DNA of 10,576 bases from Methanobacteriota archaeon (GTDB lineage: Archaea > Thermoplasmatota > Poseidoniia > Poseidoniales > Thalassarchaeaceae): contig PCAI01000064.1 of NCBI GenBank assembly GCA_002731195.1, positions 1 to 10,576 of the forward strand, given 5' to 3'. Below the pieces are notes generated by a model. The model was not told where the DNA came from and did not search any database. It saw nothing but the letters and a program-made list of their open reading frames with translations. The translations under genes were made by a program, and so were the position numbers. Numbering within the stretch: the first letter of the stretch is position 1; each line of letters begins with the position of its first letter. Shown piece after piece: positions 1 to 6,541 of this stretch.

Positions 1-691
1 CAGTTTGTGAGACAGTCCCTAAAAATACCGCTTCTTCCACTATCCATCTTGCATGATAGACTTTGCTTACGCCTGTTAAGTTTGACAACCAGAATATCAA
101 CAACTGAACTTTAAGGCCCAGAAGTAAAAGTAAAGCTACAGCTGATACTTCTCTCGCTCTTTCTTCTTTATATTTTACTTCACCAATAAGGAATCTTAGA
201 TATATTGGCAACCAAATAAAATAGCAGAGCCAGTTTATTGCTGATTTCATATCTCTATTAGCAAATTCAGTGAATATGTCCAGAGGGATAATTATTACTC
301 CTAGAATAATTATGATTGCTGTTGTAATTTTTATTACATTATCCTTTTGCAGTATTGGATAAGGATAAACGAGAGGAAAGATACAGGCTAGGCACAAGAA
401 AGCTGATTCCATGGCCTTTTCGCCATATTTGTGTGATGAATAATATATCTCAGTGAAAGCCCCTTCCAGAAAGTCTTGGCCTGTGAAATCCTCAATTTTT
501 AGATCAATAATTGTTGCAAATGTGTACTGAAATCCAAGAATTATCATCATCCAAGAAATTAGATAACCTGCAAAACGTTCATTCCATTCCTTTTCAAGAG
601 ATCTTTGAACCAGTATTAATGCCATTACTCCGAGAGCGATATGAACTACTGCTGCGACCGGTAACAATGCGTTGACAGCATCATCGGCCAT
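1..691 (-). CDS. Polytopic membrane protein of unknown function, partial (C-terminus beyond left edge)
   Basis: The minus-strand frame is open from an ATG at 691 through the left edge, giving 230 codons without a stop. It has hydrophobic segments at about residues 8-28, 42-62, 95-113, 121-140, 150-169 and 182-202, and probably a seventh from about 218. Basic residues cluster in the loops after helices 1, 3 and 5 (for example QRSLEKEW and KYKEERARE), so the positive-inside rule predicts N-terminus out and a seven-helix, C-terminus-in layout. The loop after helix 2 is long (about 63-92) and acidic. I do not recognise the family. A seven-helix N-out protein could be a sensor whose cytoplasmic domain lies beyond the window, but that is inference. 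The gene diverges from the peroxiredoxin gene and shares a 134-base intergenic region with it. The start is the first ATG of the frame; no well-spaced Shine-Dalgarno site is visible. Confidence 0.72.
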   Translation of the reverse strand, partial: MADDAVNALLPVAAVVHIALGVMALILVQRSLEKEWNERFAGYLISWMMIILGFQYTFATIIDLKIEDFTGQDFLEGAFTEIYYSSHKYGEKAMESAFLCLACIFPLVYPYPILQKDNVIKITTAIIIILGVIIIPLDIFTEFANRDMKSAINWLCYFIWLPIYLRFLIGEVKYKEERAREVSAVALLLLLGLKVQLLIFWLSNLTGVSKVYHARWIVEEAVFLGTVSQT

Positions 692-731
692 GACCTTCCA
701 CTAATATTATGATAGATAACCTTTGGTTCTC

Positions 732-744
732 TTTATCAGATAAA
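732..744. promoter_or_regulatory. Short palindrome and possible minus-strand TATA element
   Basis: The sequence tttatc-a-gataaa is a perfect six-base dyad around one base. Read on the minus strand the surrounding stretch contains CTTTTATC, a fair archaeal TATA box about 50 bases before the ATG at 691. Transcription would then start roughly 24 bases before that ATG. It could be a promoter box, an operator half, or both. This is assigned from spacing and base composition only. Confidence 0.3.
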
Positions 745-755
745 AGTTAAGGCAT

Positions 756-776
756 CCTAAAAATATTATTTTTAGG
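756..776. promoter_or_regulatory. Perfect AT-rich palindrome in divergent promoter region (possible operator)
   Basis: The arms cctaaaaata (756-765) and tattttt+agg (767-776) are exact reverse complements around a single central base. The element lies between the divergent membrane-protein and peroxiredoxin genes, upstream of the likely TATA box of the latter. Dyads of this size suit a dimeric archaeal regulator, but AT-rich palindromes also occur by chance and no regulator is encoded nearby. Confidence 0.35.
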
Positions 777-790
777 TTGAATGAATAGTA

Positions 791-798
791 CATATAAT
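791..798 (+). promoter_or_regulatory. Putative TATA box of the peroxiredoxin gene
   Basis: The box catataat is centred about 31 bases before the ATG at 826. With the usual 25-27 base TATA-to-start distance of archaea, this gives a very short leader. No Shine-Dalgarno sequence precedes the ATG, which agrees with leaderless or near-leaderless translation. Confidence 0.4.
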
Positions 799-825
799 TG
801 AAATGTAAAACCATCTGCGGCAACT

Positions 826-1287
826 ATGTTAAATGTAGGAGATGAAGCCCCTGATTTCACTTTGATGGCATACGATAGAACAATGATAAGACTTAGCGAG
901 TACTCAGGGAATAGAGTGATATTGGCATTTTATCCGGCTGCTTTCACAGGAGTATGTACTACTGAAATGTGTACATTTTCTGACTCGATGGCAAAACTTT
1001 CCAATACCAATGTGACGATACTTGGGATATCTGCAGATAATGTATTTGCAAACAAATTATTCGCTGAAGAAAATAATATTAAATTCCCATTGTTATGTGA
1101 TGTTGAGCGAGAAGTCATTAAATCATATGATGTTGCAATTGAAAATTTTGGCGCACCTGGATTCACGGCAAGCCAGCGCTCTATATTCGTAATTGAGGAA
1201 GACGGTTCAATTGGCTACGTATGGATTGCAGAAAATCCTGGAATTGAACCAAATTACTCAGAAATATTTGATTATATTGAATCATAA
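826..1287 (+). CDS. Peroxiredoxin, AhpE/BCP-like (thiol peroxidase)
   Basis: This 153-residue cytoplasmic protein should reduce hydrogen peroxide and organic hydroperoxides through a reactive cysteine. It has the thioredoxin-fold peroxiredoxin start (VGDEAPDFTL, residues 4-13) and the active-site segment FYPAAFTGVCTTEMC, with Pro37, Thr41 and peroxidatic Cys44. The conserved Arg118 follows. Cys49 sits five residues after Cys44, the position of the resolving cysteine in many BCP-type enzymes. Cys91 is a further cysteine. The length matches one-domain AhpE/BCP peroxiredoxins (about 150-155 residues). The electron donor is not visible here. The gene is convergent with cysteinyl-tRNA synthetase, with only one base between the stop codons, so the two transcripts must overlap or end inside each other. 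The general call is secure; the AhpE versus BCP subclass is less so. Confidence 0.93.
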   Translation: MLNVGDEAPDFTLMAYDRTMIRLSEYSGNRVILAFYPAAFTGVCTTEMCTFSDSMAKLSNTNVTILGISADNVFANKLFAEENNIKFPLLCDVEREVIKSYDVAIENFGAPGFTASQRSIFVIEEDGSIGYVWIAENPGIEPNYSEIFDYIES

Positions 1288-1288
1288 A

Positions 1289-2725
1289 TTATTCTTCTAT
1301 CTTCCATTTGGGGCCTTCGGGGCTATCTTCAACAACGACGTTAATTGAATTTAATTCATCTCTTATTCTGTCGGCACTTTTCCAGTCTTTTTCTTCTCTG
1401 GCTTTTTGGCGTTGCTCTAACAATTTCTCCACTGTTGATGATAAATTCTTTCTTTTCTTATCTAATCCTATGGCTAATGAATTTAGCTTATCCTCATCTG
1501 GAAGAAGGCCCAAGACATTGCCAGCAAATTCATTCAACCAACCTAAAAGGGCCGAAATATGTGTAATTTTACTATTATTAGATACTGATTCTTGAAGTTT
1601 TTTAACAACAGATTGAACTTCGACAAATGCTACTCTGGTATTAAAATCGTCATTCATTCCATCATAAAAACGTTCAGTAACAGAATTTAGAAAAATATTT
1701 TCACTCCAATCTCCTGGAGTGGTAATATTAATCGCTTTCAAATATGTATTAAGAAGTCTATTATAATGTATCTGAGACTCTTCCAACATAGTCTGATTGA
1801 ACTCAATTGGTTGCCTGTAAGGGGCATTAAGTAAGGCATATCTTAGTGCCAAAGGCTCAATAGAATCGAAAGTGTCAGAAATTGTTGTGAAATTACCTAA
1901 TGACTTGCTCATCTTTTCACCATCAACATTAATCATTCCATTGTGAAGCCAGTTTTTAACAACATATTCTCTTCCTAAACAACATTCAGACTGAAATATC
2001 TCAGCCTCATGGTGAGGGAACATCAAATCCCTTCCTCCGCCATGAATATCGAAAGTTTCGCCAAGATGTTTCAAAGACATGGCTGAACATTCGATATGCC
2101 AACCGGGTCTGCCATTCCCCCATGGACTTGGCCAATATGGCTCTCCATTTTTGGCATTTTTCCACAGAGCAAAGTCTCTATGATCACGTTTTCCACCTCC
2201 TGTTTGGCCAACTCTACCGCCGGCCCCAGATCTTACCATCTCAAGTGTTTGGCCGGTCAATTGACCATATTTGTCAGGTGCAGTGTCTATCTCAAAATAT
2301 ACACCATCATCAGCGATATATGCGTGTTTTTTATCCATCAATATTGAAATCATATCTATTATCTCGGGGATTGTTTCAGTTACTCTGGAATATTTATCTG
2401 CACGTAAGACATTTAACTTATCCATGACATGGAAATAGTTTTCTATGTTTCTTTCTGAGATTTTCTGGAAATCTACATTTTCTGTCAAAGCGACTTTTAT
2501 GATTTTGTCATCTATGTCTGTAAAATTTGTTATATAGGTAACTTCAAAATCCAATTTCCTAAGCCATCTCGTAATTATATCAAAAGAGATAGCCTGTCTT
2601 GCATGACCAAGGTGACTAGGAGAATAAGGAGTAATTCCACAAACGTAAATGCTGACCTTTCCCTTTACGAGGGGTGTGAAAAAATTTTTCACACGGGAGC
2701 GAGTGTCATAGATTCTCAAAGGCAT
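1289..2725 (-). CDS. cysS: Cysteine--tRNA ligase (cysteinyl-tRNA synthetase)
   Basis: This 478-residue class I synthetase charges tRNA-Cys with cysteine using ATP. The HIGH signature appears as HLGH (38-41) and the KMSKS loop is intact at 271-275. The zinc ligands that recognise the cysteine thiol align as Cys29, Cys213 (WHIEC), His238 and Glu242 (FPHHEAE). The C-terminal helical and anticodon-binding part ends in the family-typical REEKDWKSADRIRDEL and DSPEGPKW segments, and the length is normal. The active-site entry reads CGITPYSPSHLGH rather than the common CGPTVYD form, and so recalls mycothiol ligase MshC. Full length and the C-terminal tRNA-binding region argue for a true CysRS. It starts 30 bases after the peptidase C26 gene and may be co-transcribed with it. 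A weak TATA-like TACATAAG at 2745-2752 could give it its own start. Confidence 0.96.
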   Translation of the reverse strand: MPLRIYDTRSRVKNFFTPLVKGKVSIYVCGITPYSPSHLGHARQAISFDIITRWLRKLDFEVTYITNFTDIDDKIIKVALTENVDFQKISERNIENYFHVMDKLNVLRADKYSRVTETIPEIIDMISILMDKKHAYIADDGVYFEIDTAPDKYGQLTGQTLEMVRSGAGGRVGQTGGGKRDHRDFALWKNAKNGEPYWPSPWGNGRPGWHIECSAMSLKHLGETFDIHGGGRDLMFPHHEAEIFQSECCLGREYVVKNWLHNGMINVDGEKMSKSLGNFTTISDTFDSIEPLALRYALLNAPYRQPIEFNQTMLEESQIHYNRLLNTYLKAINITTPGDWSENIFLNSVTERFYDGMNDDFNTRVAFVEVQSVVKKLQESVSNNSKITHISALLGWLNEFAGNVLGLLPDEDKLNSLAIGLDKKRKNLSSTVEKLLEQRQKAREEKDWKSADRIRDELNSINVVVEDSPEGPKWKIEE

Positions 2726-2755
2726 ATTTTCACTCTTCCCATAACTTATGTACCA

Positions 2756-3466
2756 TCAACTTCGCGCTGATTTAACCAATTCAGAGTATAAAATATCATG
2801 ATTTCCCCTCATTCTTTCCGGGTGCCACTGCACTCCTATACAGAATTTTAGATCAGGCCTTTCTACTGCTTCTATTAATCCATCATGATTGGCATGTGCA
2901 GTAACCATCAAAGAACCCGCATTAGAAACTCCCTGGTGATGCGTAGAATTAACAATTATTTGAGAACCCATTAATGAAGAAATTTTTGATCCATCATTTG
3001 TAGTCACGGTATGTTCACTTGATTGCCCATCATAGCTTCCATGGCCCTCAAATCCTGGAGTGTTGTCTAGATGTTGATGAAGCCCCCCTCCGTGTATTAT
3101 TGACAGTAGTTGCATGCCCCTACATACGCATAACATTGGCATATCTCTATCTAATGCTTCTTCTATCAAAGCCCTCTCTGATGAATCTTGCTCGGGATAA
3201 TACGATGCTGTACTTGAGTATGGTTCTTCATCGTATTCAGAAGGATCAATGTCTGGTCCTCCTGCTATAACAATTCCACTAATTTTATCCAAAATAGAAG
3301 TTGAAAAACTAGATGGAGGGATGAGGATTGGTGTGCCTCCGGCGCGTTCAATAGCTGTAGTATATGTTGAAGGTAAAATTGCTGCATCCATAGTCCATTT
3401 TGCAAAGTTTGACTCTCTTATACAACAAGTAACTCCAATTAATGGCCTAGCAGAATCAAGATGCAT
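2756..3466 (-). CDS. Class-I glutamine amidotransferase-like peptidase C26 (gamma-glutamyl hydrolase, PuuD-like)
   Basis: This 236-residue protein has the stand-alone class-I amidotransferase fold of the C26 family, whose members hydrolyse gamma-glutamyl bonds, for example gamma-glutamyl-GABA in PuuD. Signatures are GGPDIDPSEYDEEP (69-82), the nucleophile elbow LCVCRGMQ with Cys115, the VNSTHHQ segment (172-178) with its paired histidines, and the catalytic His215 and Glu217 in VQWHPE. All of the catalytic triad is present. The order matches the family, and no synthase partner domain is attached. The protein is predicted to be cytoplasmic, since no signal peptide is seen. The true substrate cannot be told from sequence; no polyamine genes are nearby. 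A TATA-like box lies 27 bases before the ATG, so the message is probably leaderless. cysS follows after 30 bases, suggesting a two-gene transcript. Confidence 0.88.
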   Translation of the reverse strand: MHLDSARPLIGVTCCIRESNFAKWTMDAAILPSTYTTAIERAGGTPILIPPSSFSTSILDKISGIVIAGGPDIDPSEYDEEPYSSTASYYPEQDSSERALIEEALDRDMPMLCVCRGMQLLSIIHGGGLHQHLDNTPGFEGHGSYDGQSSEHTVTTNDGSKISSLMGSQIIVNSTHHQGVSNAGSLMVTAHANHDGLIEAVERPDLKFCIGVQWHPERMRGNHDILYSELVKSARS

Positions 3467-3489
3467 GCCTTTCTGGAAATGTTTACAGA

Positions 3490-3497
3490 CTTAAATT
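3490..3497 (-). promoter_or_regulatory. Putative TATA box of the peptidase C26 gene
   Basis: Read on the minus strand the box is AATTTAAG, centred about 27 bases before the ATG at 3466. That places the transcription start at or next to the start codon, as in a leaderless archaeal message. No Shine-Dalgarno sequence is visible upstream. Confidence 0.45.
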
Positions 3498-3560
3498 CTC
3501 TCTAACAATGAAGATGATATCGTACTAACAAATGCGAGAAAAATATACAAATATTAATGA

Positions 3561-3568
3561 TTTAAACA
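3561..3568 (+). promoter_or_regulatory. Putative TATA box deciding the DUF3147 start
   Basis: The box tttaaaca is centred 27-28 bases before an in-frame GTG at 3592. It lies inside the longer open frame that begins at ATG 3532. If this is the real promoter, the upstream ATG is not in the message and translation begins at GTG 3592 (leaderless) or at ATG 3613. Confidence 0.35.
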
Positions 3569-3591
3569 TAAATAGGGGAAAACTTGAGTTA

Positions 3592-3969
3592 GTGACTACC
3601 AATTCACGCATCATGAGTTGGCTTGATTTGATGGTGAAAGGAGTTTTTAGCGGAGCAGTGGTAGTAATTGCAAGTGAAATTGCGAAAAAATCGGCTGTTT
3701 TTGGTGCATTGATAACTTCTATCCCGTTAATTAGCGTATTATCATTAACATGGTTGTATGAAGATACTAAAGATACGGCGCAAGTAGCAGACTTTGCTGA
3801 AAGTATATTGTGGCTAGTATTACCTTCAACATTATTATTCATATTACTTCCATACTTACTTCGACAAGGGTGGTCTTTTGAAAATTCCATGATCGCAGGA
3901 ATTACTGCAACTATTTTGGCATACGGAGTAGGCATATTTTTAGCATCTAACTATATTACTTTAAATTAG
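3592..3969 (+). CDS. DUF3147 family small integral membrane protein
   Basis: This is a membrane protein of about 125 residues with four hydrophobic segments, at about 12-29, 36-56, 71-90 and 99-118 counting from GTG 3592. The pattern ASEIAKKSAVFGALITSIPL, then WLYEDTKDTAQVADFAESI, then WLVLPSTLLFILLPYLLRQGW is what I recognise as the DUF3147 family, which has no established function. The frame extends up to an ATG at 3532 (145 aa). I prefer GTG 3592 because a TATA-like box sits 27 bases before it, the extra residues are hydrophilic and AT-rich, and the shorter form fits the family length of roughly 110-125. ATG 3613 is the other good choice. The gene is divergent from the peptidase C26 gene and convergent, with a 15-base gap, with the next membrane protein gene. 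The family call is fairly sure; the start is not. Confidence 0.75.
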   Translation: MTTNSRIMSWLDLMVKGVFSGAVVVIASEIAKKSAVFGALITSIPLISVLSLTWLYEDTKDTAQVADFAESILWLVLPSTLLFILLPYLLRQGWSFENSMIAGITATILAYGVGIFLASNYITLN

Positions 3970-3984
3970 ATCTTTATTCTTTAA

Positions 3985-4380
3985 TCAATCACTAGAATTG
4001 CGTAATTTCCTTGTGTGGATAAAAGATTGTACGCAAGAATATGTATACACGCCACCAACAATTAGCATAATTAATTGGGCTAAAGTAGATGCTGAGAAAT
4101 CTGAATCAATTAATCCTTTTATTGCCATTCCTCCCGCAAGGAAAGTAAGAAGTCCTATACTAACTGCAATATGCATCCAAACATGAGTTTTTTCTGGTTG
4201 AATCTGTGCCATATATCCCATGAATATCAATGGTAAGCCAAAAAAAGACGGTATTAAGGAAGTCATACTAGTCATCCCAGTTCCAAGATAAAAGGAGATT
4301 CCTTCCAAGATAAGTAAAGAACCAACAATTATTGTTAATTTCGGCATACTCTGATTTAAAAATTTGAACTCGTTGTCCAT
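3985..4380 (-). CDS. Small four-helix membrane protein of unknown function
   Basis: This 131-residue protein has hydrophobic segments at about 14-33, 42-60, 66-88 and 98-120, with a short basic tail (HTRKLRNSSD). The stretch MPKLTIIVGSLLILEG, followed by SLIPSFFGLPLIFMG and a THVWMH turn, resembles a widespread class of small uncharacterised membrane proteins that often begin at the MPKLT methionine. Residue 12 (ATG at 4347) is therefore a possible alternative start. No catalytic residues or metal-binding cluster are visible; the only cysteine is Cys116. It lies 35 bases downstream of the Fe-S oxidoreductase gene on the same strand and could be read through from it, but a TATA-like box 24-25 bases before the ATG suggests its own leaderless transcript. 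No function is proposed. Confidence 0.75.
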   Translation of the reverse strand: MDNEFKFLNQSMPKLTIIVGSLLILEGISFYLGTGMTSMTSLIPSFFGLPLIFMGYMAQIQPEKTHVWMHIAVSIGLLTFLAGGMAIKGLIDSDFSASTLAQLIMLIVGGVYTYSCVQSFIHTRKLRNSSD

Positions 4381-4400
4381 GTTATTTTGGAAGAGGTTTT

Positions 4401-4408
4401 AGTTTAAG
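4401..4408 (-). promoter_or_regulatory. Putative TATA box of the four-helix membrane protein gene
   Basis: Read on the minus strand the box is CTTAAACT, centred about 24-25 bases before the ATG at 4380, in the 35-base gap after the Fe-S oxidoreductase stop. Its position matches the leaderless spacing seen at other genes here. The match is modest, so read-through from the upstream gene remains possible. Confidence 0.33.
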
Positions 4409-4415
4409 ATGCTAC

Positions 4416-6413
4416 TCATGCATTGATATCAATACTTTTTTGTATTTCTTCATCTTTGGCGACAATTTGTTCCCAGAGTAATTCAGCCACATCTTTAACA
4501 TCCATCTCAGAACCTACGGAATCTAAACCATCTTTTACCATGATTGAGCAGAAAGGACATCCTATTGCAACTGTATCGCAACCTGTTGCAGCTATTTCTT
4601 CAGCCCTTATTTTATTGACTCTCTTATCAGAATCTTCTTCCATCCACATTTGTGCACCTCCAGCACCACAGCAGAATGAATCTTTTCCGTGTCTATCGAC
4701 TTCCACATCGACACCTCCAAGGACTGCGCGTGGTTCTTCAACAATATCTCCCATCCTACCTAGATAACAAGGGTCATGATATGTTATACTCTTACCATTT
4801 TTATCTAATTCAGGTAATTTTCCTTCATCTTGTAGTTTAGCCATTATTTCCGTGTGATGGAAAACCTCTAATTCATCTGCGCCATAATCTCCGTACTCCT
4901 TTCCCAATGTATGGAAACAGTGAGGGCATGATGCAACTATTCTCTTTACCCCTAATTCTTGGAATGTTGAGATATTGGTTTCTGCCAACATTTGGAATAA
5001 ATATTCATTTCCGGCACGTCTAGCAGGATCTCCAGAACATCCTTCTTGCATACCGAGTATGCCCACGTCAAGACCGGCTTGTTTCATCAGAGATATTGTG
5101 GCTCGAGCAACCTTTTGATTTCGTTCATCAAAACTAGCAGCACAACCTACAAAGTAGATATATTCAGCAGGTTGGCCTATTTTAACATCTAAGTCGGAAG
5201 CCCAATCTGCTCTTTCGTGAGTACCAAATCCATAAGGATTGGATGCTGCTTCAAGATTACCCATTGCGACATTAAGTACTTCAGGATATTCCATAGTTTC
5301 CATAACTGCATTTCTTCTTAAGTCAGTTAGTTTGGGGACATGTTCTATGTATAGAGGGCATACGTCAACACATGCATTACAGGTAGTACAGGCCCAAACA
5401 GCGTCTTCTGTGATGCGTTGCATCATAGTTTCTTCTGGTTGCCCTCCACTGAGCAATATTGGTGCATTCTCATTTGCATAATCTCTTACATCATGAATAA
5501 CTTGCATTGGATTCAGACTTTTTCCAGAAGCATAAGCAGGACATACGTCTTGACATCTGGCACATGAGGTGCATGACCATCCATCTATCAATTGACGCCA
5601 TGTATACTGCCCGTAAGAGTTAACGCCAAATGAATCGATATCTAAATCATCCAGTGAAACAGCTTTGCCACTTTCATCAACGGCCAAAGGCCTCATTTTA
5701 CCCATCGGTTCTATATCATGGAAGAATACATTTGGAAATGCCATTACCAAATGCATGTGTTTTGACAGAGGAATCAATACCAAGAATGTGAAAATTGCTA
5801 GCATATGCGCCCAATAAGATGCTATAGCGAAAGAGTCGGATAAACCCAATGTTTCTACCCAAACTCCAATCGGCTCCCATGGAATAGGATCTTCTTTTGA
5901 TTCAATTATGAAAGAAGTGGTTGTTATAGTTAATATCAAAATCAATATAAAATTACCTTCTAACTGAGATTTTCCTTTAAGTTTCTCAGGTGTAAAAACT
6001 ACTCTTCTAATTAACGCTGCTGAAGCGCCTACTAGTGCCGATAAATATCCTAACTCAACTACTCCATTCCAAGGCCCAATAAGTAATTCTGGTAATATTT
6101 TGTCTGAAAAGAAATTAGCAGTAGCAAGATCTAACATGTCTGATGCGAGCATTAAAAATCCCCAGAACATAAGTACATGCATTGTTCCTGCTACTCTATC
6201 TCTCAAGACTTTTTTTTGCCCTAACCATCCGAATAAAACTTCCTTTATTCTAATTCCCCATGAATCAAAACGGTCATCAGGAGAACCTAGCATAACCAAG
6301 CGTATCGCTTTATTCAATTGGAATAAGAAAAAACTAGATGATAATCCCCCCAATATAATCAAGATGATCCACCCAGGAACTGGTCCATAATCAATTAAAA
6401 GTGGATGTTCCAT
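4416..6413 (-). CDS. Membrane-bound Fe-S oxidoreductase: NarI-like cytochrome b + 2x[4Fe-4S] + 2x CCG (HdrD/EMO-like)
   Basis: This 665-residue protein probably moves electrons between a soluble donor and membrane quinone. Helices at about 12-33, 77-95, 116-134, 152-170 and 194-216 form a NarI-like b-type part, with His79, His203, His219 and His221 as candidate heme ligands. A dicluster ferredoxin region follows: Cys281/284/287/291 and Cys342/345/348/352, each CxxCxxCxxxCP. Two cysteine-rich CCG domains of the heterodisulfide reductase type come last: Cys424, Cys459, Cys496, Cys499, then Cys549, Cys581-582, Cys619, Cys622. This architecture is known from DUF224/ETF:menaquinone oxidoreductases that link fatty-acid beta-oxidation to the membrane, so an ETF donor is likely, though no ETF genes are in view. 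ATG 6413 is preferred over TTG 6419 because a GAGGAG Shine-Dalgarno site lies eight bases upstream. The exact substrate is inferred, not shown. Confidence 0.9.
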   Translation of the reverse strand: MEHPLLIDYGPVPGWIILIILGGLSSSFFLFQLNKAIRLVMLGSPDDRFDSWGIRIKEVLFGWLGQKKVLRDRVAGTMHVLMFWGFLMLASDMLDLATANFFSDKILPELLIGPWNGVVELGYLSALVGASAALIRRVVFTPEKLKGKSQLEGNFILILILTITTTSFIIESKEDPIPWEPIGVWVETLGLSDSFAIASYWAHMLAIFTFLVLIPLSKHMHLVMAFPNVFFHDIEPMGKMRPLAVDESGKAVSLDDLDIDSFGVNSYGQYTWRQLIDGWSCTSCARCQDVCPAYASGKSLNPMQVIHDVRDYANENAPILLSGGQPEETMMQRITEDAVWACTTCNACVDVCPLYIEHVPKLTDLRRNAVMETMEYPEVLNVAMGNLEAASNPYGFGTHERADWASDLDVKIGQPAEYIYFVGCAASFDERNQKVARATISLMKQAGLDVGILGMQEGCSGDPARRAGNEYLFQMLAETNISTFQELGVKRIVASCPHCFHTLGKEYGDYGADELEVFHHTEIMAKLQDEGKLPELDKNGKSITYHDPCYLGRMGDIVEEPRAVLGGVDVEVDRHGKDSFCCGAGGAQMWMEEDSDKRVNKIRAEEIAATGCDTVAIGCPFCSIMVKDGLDSVGSEMDVKDVAELLWEQIVAKDEEIQKSIDINA

Positions 6414-6421
6414 ATACAATT

Positions 6422-6427
6422 CTCCTC
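6422..6427 (-). promoter_or_regulatory. Shine-Dalgarno site of the Fe-S oxidoreductase (fixes start at 6413)
   Basis: On the minus strand GAGGAG ends eight bases before the ATG at 6413, a near-ideal distance. It is the only clear Shine-Dalgarno site in the window. Its presence implies a leadered message, unlike the apparently leaderless neighbours, and argues against the upstream TTG at 6419, which it would almost touch. Confidence 0.6.
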
Positions 6428-6451
6428 AGATAGAGTGCTAACATTTGACCG

Positions 6452-6470
6452 TGAAGTGTATCAGACTTCA
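6452..6470. promoter_or_regulatory. Inverted repeat tgaagt-N7-acttca in divergent promoter
   Basis: Exact six-base arms at 6452-6457 and 6465-6470 flank a seven-base spacer. The element overlaps a weak minus-strand TATA candidate (TTATTTGA, 6468-6475) of the Fe-S oxidoreductase gene. It could be an operator for a dimeric regulator, but six-base arms can arise by chance. Confidence 0.22.
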
Positions 6471-6487
6471 AATAATCGCTTCATGGA

Positions 6488-6495
6488 TATACAAA
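6488..6495 (+). promoter_or_regulatory. Candidate TATA box of mevalonate kinase
   Basis: The box atatacaa is the best TATA-like stretch upstream of the kinase gene. Its centre is about 50 bases before the ATG at 6542, predicting a start near 6517 and a leader of about 24 bases that would contain the inverted repeat at 6520-6536. The assignment rests only on similarity and spacing. Confidence 0.3.
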
Positions 6496-6519
6496 TACAA
6501 GTTTCCCCAATGATAATCT

Positions 6520-6536
6520 CCCGTACGCCTTACGGG
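6520..6536 (+). repeat. GC-richer inverted repeat just before the mevalonate kinase start
   Basis: The arms cccgta (6520-6525) and tacggg (6531-6536) are exact reverse complements around the five bases cgcct. They end five bases before the ATG at 6542. The element is markedly GC-richer than the surrounding DNA. In RNA it would form a short hairpin covering the ribosome landing area; in DNA it could be an operator. Confidence 0.4.
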
Positions 6537-6541
6537 TTACT

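Noticed and set aside
1289..2725. Mycothiol ligase (MshC) instead of CysRS
   Set aside because: The length of 478 residues and the intact C-terminal tRNA-binding region are CysRS features; only the short ITPY motif recalls MshC.
3525..3935. 136-codon minus-strand frame opposite the DUF3147 gene
   Set aside because: The plus strand encodes a recognisable four-helix family in the same place; the reverse reading has no domain or promoter.
6414..6419. TTG start for the Fe-S oxidoreductase, two codons upstream
   Set aside because: A GAGGAG site is ideally spaced for ATG 6413 and too close to the TTG to serve it.
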